Below, piece after piece: positions 58,070-64,000 of a DNA stretch of 64,000 nucleotides. Positions within the stretch are counted from its first letter, which is position 1, and each line of letters begins with the position of its first letter. The DNA lies in NCBI GenBank assembly GCA_036435485.1, contig CM071596.1:59445001-59509000 (forward strand). The letters run 5' to 3'. Source of the DNA: Saposhnikovia divaricata (Eukaryota; Streptophyta; Magnoliopsida; Apiales; Apiaceae). Under the pieces are notes generated by a model. It had not been told where the DNA came from and did not search any database. It was given only the letters and a program-made list of their open reading frames with translations. A program made the position numbers and the translations under genes.

Positions 58070-58199
58070 TTATAAATATATATCCGGGATTTCATTTGGC
58101 GAACTGAGGTAATAGTCGCTGTTGCTTGTACACTATCTGTGCTATTCTCAAGCGGTGCTGTTTTATCCTGGGAGGGAAATCGCAAGAACCATCACAGTA
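57374..58199 (+). repeat. 5' LTR of element E (at least 826 bp)
   Basis: It matches 63144-64000 with scattered substitutions. A (TA)n tract at 58009-58065 is shorter than its counterpart at 63777-63856. The true end is beyond 58199, since the other copy runs out of window there. Confidence 0.88.
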
Positions 58200-58511
58200 A
58201 GTGGGGCGATTATTTCTTCAAGAACAGTTAGGTCCTTAGGATCTAACGACTCAGCTGTTGTTACTGTTATTTTGGAAAGCAAATCAGAAAGCTACAGAAA
58301 AGCTAAGGATTTCTTTTCGCTCTTTTTAATTACAGTCATTGATTATTTGTTTGTTTTGCCATCTCTGTTGTTTGCTATCAGTTTCGTTATTAATTATTTG
58401 TTCTTAATTTGCAATATATAATATTGATATAACTGCCTTATTTGTGAAATTTTTTCCAACAATCTTGAAGAAATATTCAGTTATATCTGTTAAATTTATA
58501 TATAAATTAAG

Positions 58512-61500
58512 ATGTCGAACGAAACTGTTAATCCCTCTGGAACTGTTGCTACTCCTGTTAATACCACTGTTATTGTACCCACCATTGACTGGACTACGTA
58601 TCGATTCCCACAGGCCATCGATCTGTCGGGTATGCCTGAGAGGTTTGGTGGTGGTGCCGATTTTACGCGCTGGCAAAAGAAAATGAAACTGTGATTATCG
58701 GTAAAGGGTCTATGGCCGGTGATACAATATGATTCTCCAGTTGTTGATCAATCTAAACCTGAATCTGTTAAAGCTTTCGCAATGTGGGCGGAAAAGGATG
58801 GAGTGGCTAGAGCTGCTATTCTGGAAGCTTTGGCGAACACTCTATTTGATGTTTATTCATCTGATGCCTATAATGCTAAGTTGCTTTGGGAAAAGCTTGA
58901 TCAGACGCATAATACTGATTCTCAAGGGCTTGAGAAGTATTCTGTGGCAAAGTTTCTAGACTTTAAACTAATGGAGAGTAAGTCTATGACAGAACAAGTG
59001 CAAGAGTTTCAGAACATAGTCCATGCTTTGAAGGAATCCGGCATGGATCTGCCTGAAAAGTTTTAAGTAATGTCTGTGATTGAAAAGCTTCCGAAGTCTT
59101 GGGAAGAGTTTTCTCTTTCCCTGAAAAGACAGAAAGAAGAGATCACCTGGAAAAATTTGATGTTGGATATTTCTGTAAACGAACAACACAAGTCAAAACA
59201 GGGACATGTGATGCCTGTTGAGGGGAGTACGAGTAAGGTGAATGTAGTGACTGTTGGTCAAAAGAGAAAGTTTAACAAGAGGGCTGTTAATAAAACCACT
59301 GATAAAAACAAGGCTAAGAAACCGAAGGCAAACAAACCGTGTTGGTCTTGTGGACAGGTTGGTCACTGGAGTAAGGACTGTCCAGTTAAGAAAGCAAAGA
59401 AGTCTGAAATGGTTGTTCAAGCAAATAATGTGCTTGGTACTGCAATCATTGATGAGACTATGGCTAACATGGTGATTGGTGAAGCATCTGCTTCTGTAAC
59501 CAATGACAGGTATGTTACCTATAAGCCTGTTATACTATCTACTTATCTGACTCATGAATGGTTGGTTGATACTGGAGCTAATGTGCACGTTTGTGCTGAT
59601 AAAACTCTATTTGTATCTTATCAACAGACTCATGGGAGATCAGTGACGATGGGGAATGCGAGTGCTGCACAAGTGCATGGAATAGGAAACGTAGACTTGA
59701 AGTTTACTTCTGGGCGTATTCTATCTCTGTTAAAAGTGCATCATGTTCCTGACATTCGTAGAAACATAATAAGTGGATCCTGTTTAGTTAAAGATGGATT
59801 TGAGATTTCTTTAAAGTGTAATAAAGTTGTGATTACTCACACTGGGGTTTTCTTTGGCAAGGGTTATTTATCTGAAGGGTTGTTTGTTATTAATGTTGAA
59901 CCATTTCTTTCTGGTTTATTTAATAGTAATCTTTCGCCTTCTGTTAATTTTATTGAATCATCTAACTTATGGCATGCTCGTCTTGGTCACATAAATTTTG
60001 GTACTCTATATAATATGATGAATTTAGAGTTAATTCCAAAAATTACTATTGATAAAAAGACTAAATGTCAAGTATGTGTGTCTGCTAAACAAATACGGAA
60101 ACCTTTTAGTAACGTTGTTAAGGATTCTGAAGTATTAGATTTAGTACACACTGACATTTGTGAGTTTAATGGCATAATGACTAAGGATAATAAAAGATAT
60201 TTCATTACCTTTATAGATGATAGTAGTAGATATTGTTATGTTTATTTTCTAAGACATAAAGATGAAACACTTGAAAAATTTATTGAATATAAAAATGAAG
60301 CTGAAAAACAAACTGGTAAGTTAATTAAACGATTAAGATCTGATAGAGGTGGTGAGTATACGAGTAACTCGTTTGATGAATTTTGCAAAAGCAATGGTAT
60401 AATTCATGAGGTAACTCCACCATACACACCTGAATCTAATGGGGTCGCTGAACGAAAGATCAGAACTTTTGCAAATATGATCAACAGTATGCTTCTTAAT
60501 TCTGGACTACCTAAATACATGTGGGGAGAGGCTCTGAATACGGCTTGCCATATTCTGAACAGAGTACCTCTGAAACACATGAAAACAAGTCCTTATGAAT
60601 TATGGAGAAGAAGGAAAACTAGTTTGCAATATCTTCGAGTATGGGGGTGCCTTGCAATGGTACTTGTCCCTGAACACAAGAGGAAGAAACTAGGACCCAA
60701 AACTATTGATGCTATCTTTCTGGGCTACGGTGAAAACACAACAGCTATAAGATTTTTAGTAATAAAATCTGACATAGATGGAATTGTGGTAAACACTATA
60801 GTTGAACTTCGTGATGCAACTTTCTTTGAGGAAGTATTTCCTATGAAGGAAGGTATACCTAAAAATATTTCTTATGATGATCCTACTCATACATCTAGTT
60901 CCATTCCCGATCATGTGGATAGGATGACAAATGTGGGGGTAGACGATCCTATAGTGGAACCTAGAAGGAGCAAGCGCTCAAAGGTTGTCAAGGACTTTGG
61001 AAGTGATTTTGTCACTTGTAATGTCGAGGATGAACTTTTGACTTTCCGTAATGTTATGGATTCTTCGGAATTAAGGCATTGGAAAGGTGCAGTGAAGAGT
61101 GAAATTGATTCTATTGTCTCTAACGGGACATGGGAATTAGTTGATCTCCCTCCTGGGTCTACTACAATAGGATGTAAATGGATCTTCAAAAGGAAGTTGA
61201 AACCAGATGGATCAATCAATAAATATAAGGCCAGATTAGTTGCCAAGGGGTTTAGGCAAAGAGAAGGAATTGATTATTTTGATACCTACTCTCCAGTTGC
61301 CAGAATGACAACAATCAGAATGCTTGTAGCATTGGCTTCCGTACATGGTCTTATCATCCATCAGATGGATGTAAAGACAGCTTTTCTTCATGGTGAATTT
61401 GAAGAAGAGATTTATATGGATCAGCCTGAGGGATTTGTTGCTTCTGGTAATGAAAGGAAAGTTTGTAAACTAATCAAATATATATATGGCCTTAAACAAG

Positions 61501-62612
61501 CTCCTAGAGATTGGCATAAAAAGTTTGATGAAACTATTTTGGCTTTTGAATTTATCATCAATGAAAGTGACAAGTGTGTCTATTACAAAGTTAGAGGAAA
61601 TGAATGTACTATCTTGTGCCTATATGTTGATGACATTTTATTACTTGGAACCAATATTGAGATTATTAACGAGGCAAAGAGATTCTTGAAAAGGCATTTT
61701 GAAATGAAAGATATGGGTGTTGCTTCTGTGATTCTTGGCATCAAGCTGTCTGAGACAGCTGATGGAATAACTATGTCTTAATCTCATTATATAGAGAAAT
61801 CTATACTTGAGAAATATGGTTATTCAAATTGTAGAATCGCAAACACTCCATATGATTCCAAAGTTGCACTTAACAAGAATAAGACAGGAGTACCTGTGTC
61901 TCAGTTAAGGTATTGTCAGATTATTGGGAGTTTGCAGTATCTTGCTAACTGTACTAGACTGGATATTTCATATTCTGTGTCTAAGTTGGCTAGATATACA
62001 AGTTGTCCTGACAAGTCCCATTGGGAAGCATTGGATAGAGTTCTTAAATATCTGAAAGGTACACAATCCCTAGGTTTGCATTACAGGAGATTTCCTGATG
62101 TGATTGAGGGATACAGTGATGCAAGTTGGATAGCTAAGAAATCTGGTACCAATGGTGTGACAGGTTATGTATTCACTCTTGCTGGTGGAGCAATTTCCTG
62201 GAAGTCGTCTAAATAGACGATTATAACTCGGTCTACTTTTGAGGCTGAGTTGTGTGCACTAGATGCCATGGGGACGGAGGCTGAATGGTTACATGGACTT
62301 ATGTCTATGATACATATAATCAGTAGACCGCTTCCAGCTTTTGCTGTTTATTGTGATAGCCGTACAACTATCGACAAGATAAACAGTAAAAAGTATAACG
62401 CTAAAACCAAGAGACATATCCAAGTTAGGCTTAAGTCTATAAGGGGTTTAGTGTCTGACAGGGGCATTGCTATTGAGTTCATTGGTACTCAAGATAACAT
62501 AGCAGATCCTTTGACTAAAGGACTTGAACATGTGGTAGTTCTTAAGTCGGGGTTGGGGATGGGACTGATAGCCCAACATGATTCATCTTCGGTAGGAACC
62601 CAATACATCTGA
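58512..62612 (+). pseudogene. Element E gag-pol polyprotein with four in-frame stops
   Basis: One frame of about 1366 codons, starting MSNETVNPSG, is open except for TGA (58692-58694), TAA (59064-59066), TAA (61779-61781) and TAG (62214-62216). All flanking pieces keep the same phase, so there is no frameshift. The order is gag (FGGGADFTRWQKKMK), CCHC knuckle CWSCGQVGHWSKDC near 59340, protease LVDTGANVHV near 59563, pre-integrase LWHARLGHINF near 59968, and integrase (RSDRGGEY near 60338, PESNGVAERK near 60430). RT (HQMDVKTAFLHGE near 61359, YVDDILLLG near 61624) and RNase H (YSDASWIAKKSG near 62113, TRSTFEAELCALD near 62228) follow. The last 120 codons end IADPLTKGL near 62500. All domains are otherwise recognisable. 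Confidence 0.92.
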
Positions 62613-63143
62613 GAGGAGATCCCTTGAAGTGTATTCAATGTGGTATTAACAAGTCGAAAGGGTGAGTTAGTAGTACCTTTATCTATAGATTGATACTTAC
62701 GTATCTGAAGTCTATCCCCTGAAAAACTCTAAGGTACTGTTACTGCAAATAAAGCTTGAAGTTTTAAAAACTATTAATGGGGTCAAGTCTTTAAGACGAG
62801 ATGGTAGCAGTTCATCTCTGGAGATGCCCAGCTAAGAGAATGTAATTGTGAGGTCACAATTAGAGGAAAGGGTTATTCCTCGATGCATTCGACGAATAGG
62901 ATCGAGACATGACCATTAATGTCTCAAAGCCGTAGATTATTACCATAGCCTTTGACATGTCATCGTCTATGGAGTGTGATTACATCAAACGGGTAAAGAT
63001 TCAAGGTGAAATATTTCATCTATATCCGGTGATCATCGAAGTAGGGGAATTAGGAGCGGTTCAAACCTTGATCGGTACTGTCTCTGAAAAACATGTCATA
63101 TTTAAAATCCGTAATATATTTCTAATATGGATTTGTGGGGGAT
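62613..63143 (+). other. 3' internal region of element E with polypurine tract
   Basis: This is non-coding sequence after pol. It ends in atttgtgggggat (63131-63143) directly before the 3' LTR start, the expected plus-strand primer position. Confidence 0.75.
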
Positions 63144-63774
63144 TGTTAGAAAATGGAAGATTGAGGTCTTTATTTTGTAGGCTCCTCAATGTATTTCCGA
63201 AATCTAAAAATTGAAATTTCATTCTTTTATCAGGAATTGAAATTTGTAATATGGATCTAAGATTTTTTTTAGTGGAATCCATAAAGAATTAAGGGCCAGT
63301 TGCTTATTTGAAACGGGTATGTGAGTTATCTCACATTGATATGAAAATTGATTTGAAGTTAATTTATATTATTAAATATAAAATAATTACTTAATTAATT
63401 TCATCCGGTTATTCAAGCTTGCATGTACTAGTCGGTAATATATTAAAATAGCAGCTTGAAGAGTTGTATTGCTAGCTTGAAGAGGTGTAGTATTTAATTC
63501 AAGTAGGTTGCATGACTTGTATTAAAATAGTCAAGTAGCTTGCATGAATTGGTGGGCAGGTGTTTCATTACCAAATGAAAAGGTCGGCCATACACTAATA
63601 AATGATTTATTCAATTGTTAGTCATGACTAGTCTAGTGCCAGCTCTCTAGTTTATTGAAGTATAAATAGAGGCATTCGGCTAACATAAAAAATGTACCTC
63701 TCTCATACAACTCTCTCGTACTACTTATATATATCTGTTATAAATTCTCTGCTCTTCTCTCACTTTTATATACA

Positions 63775-63861
<87 letters not shown>

Positions 63862-64000
63862 ATATTTTATAAATATATATCCGGGATTTTATTTGGCGAA
63901 CTGAGGTAATCGTCGCTGTTGCTTGTACACTGTCTGTGCTGTGCTCAAGCGCTGCTGTTTTATCCTGGGAGGGAAATCGCAAGAACTATCACAGTAAGTG
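63144..64000 (+). repeat. 3' LTR of element E, cut by window edge
   Basis: It starts TGTTAGAAAATGG and follows the 5' copy to the window end. It contains a (TA)n tract (63777-63856) interrupted once by tac. Confidence 0.9.

Larger units (their letters stand above)
57374..64000 (+). mobile_element. Element E: Ty1/copia retrotransposon, right end outside window
   Basis: The 5' LTR starts TGTTAGAAAATGG at 57374 and the 3' LTR at 63144. The two copies stay alignable to the last base of the window, so the LTR exceeds about 825 bp. A polypurine tract (tgtgggggat) precedes the 3' LTR. The interior holds one gag-pol frame with four stops. The left target bases would be GTATG (57369-57373); the partner is off-window. 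The usual tRNA-Met PBS is not seen after the 5' LTR, so its exact end is undefined. Lineage is uncertain (Tork/Ivana side by motif feel). Confidence 0.88.

Overview
This window is nuclear DNA of a flowering plant, probably a dicot with a large, transposon-rich genome. The evidence is Ty1/copia and Ty3/gypsy LTR retrotransposons primed by initiator tRNA-Met, CACTA (En/Spm) DNA transposons, GT-AG introns, and fragments of plant-type genes (eIF2-beta, EMSY-LIKE, MIRO GTPase, ArfGAP). The sequence alone does not give the species. I see no intact ordinary host gene. Almost every base belongs to a nest of mobile elements, and most nesting steps are supported by matching target-site duplications (TSDs).

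Left third (1-22804): a Tekay/Del-type chromovirus (element B, minus strand, LTRs of about 3.27 kb) fills 6618-22804. It has been hit twice. A Sirevirus-type copia element with an unbroken 1545-codon polyprotein (element A) sits in its 3' LTR. A 5.3 kb CACTA element (CACTA1, 13555-18894, TSD ACC) sits in the leader between its PBS and gag. CACTA1 has no transposase but carries pieces of two unrelated cellular genes, an EMSY-LIKE gene and the 5' exons of eIF2-beta.

Middle (22805-43597): a degenerate TIR element and an LTR remnant are followed at 24229 by the left end of a related CACTA element (CACTA3). A 1.56 kb TRIM-like element (F, TSD AACAC) is inserted in it. Farther right are three minus-strand exons of a MIRO GTPase gene, at 27172, 43496 and 56036. 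Their split codons join perfectly across 'introns' of about 16 and 12.5 kb. The first large gap is made by a decayed copia element (C, 27810-43376, TSD CTTAA), itself split by a 13 kb Sirevirus (D, 29925-42927, TSD GTCGT). The second is made by CACTA2. An ArfGAP exon with a lost zinc ligand and a frameshift follows at 56929-57108. MIRO and ArfGAP pieces side by side in one orientation suggest gene capture, as in CACTA1.

CACTA2 (43598-55781, TSD AAG) is a nearly complete two-gene element. A minus-strand 11-exon gene (44641-48397) reads as one open frame of about 915 codons; it joins a Ptta/En/Spm (Transposase_24-like) region to a C-terminal Ulp1/C48 cysteine protease with recognisable His, Asp, Gln and Cys. 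A plus-strand TNP2 transposase gene (51680-55044, three exons) has one in-frame stop. The two genes diverge from a 3.3 kb spacer holding GA microsatellites, six 177-bp tandem repeats and three telomere-type repeats.

Right end (57109-64000): the edge of a further probable LTR element (G), into which a copia element (E, LTRs from 57374 and 63144) is inserted. E's gag-pol frame is interrupted by four stops without a frameshift.
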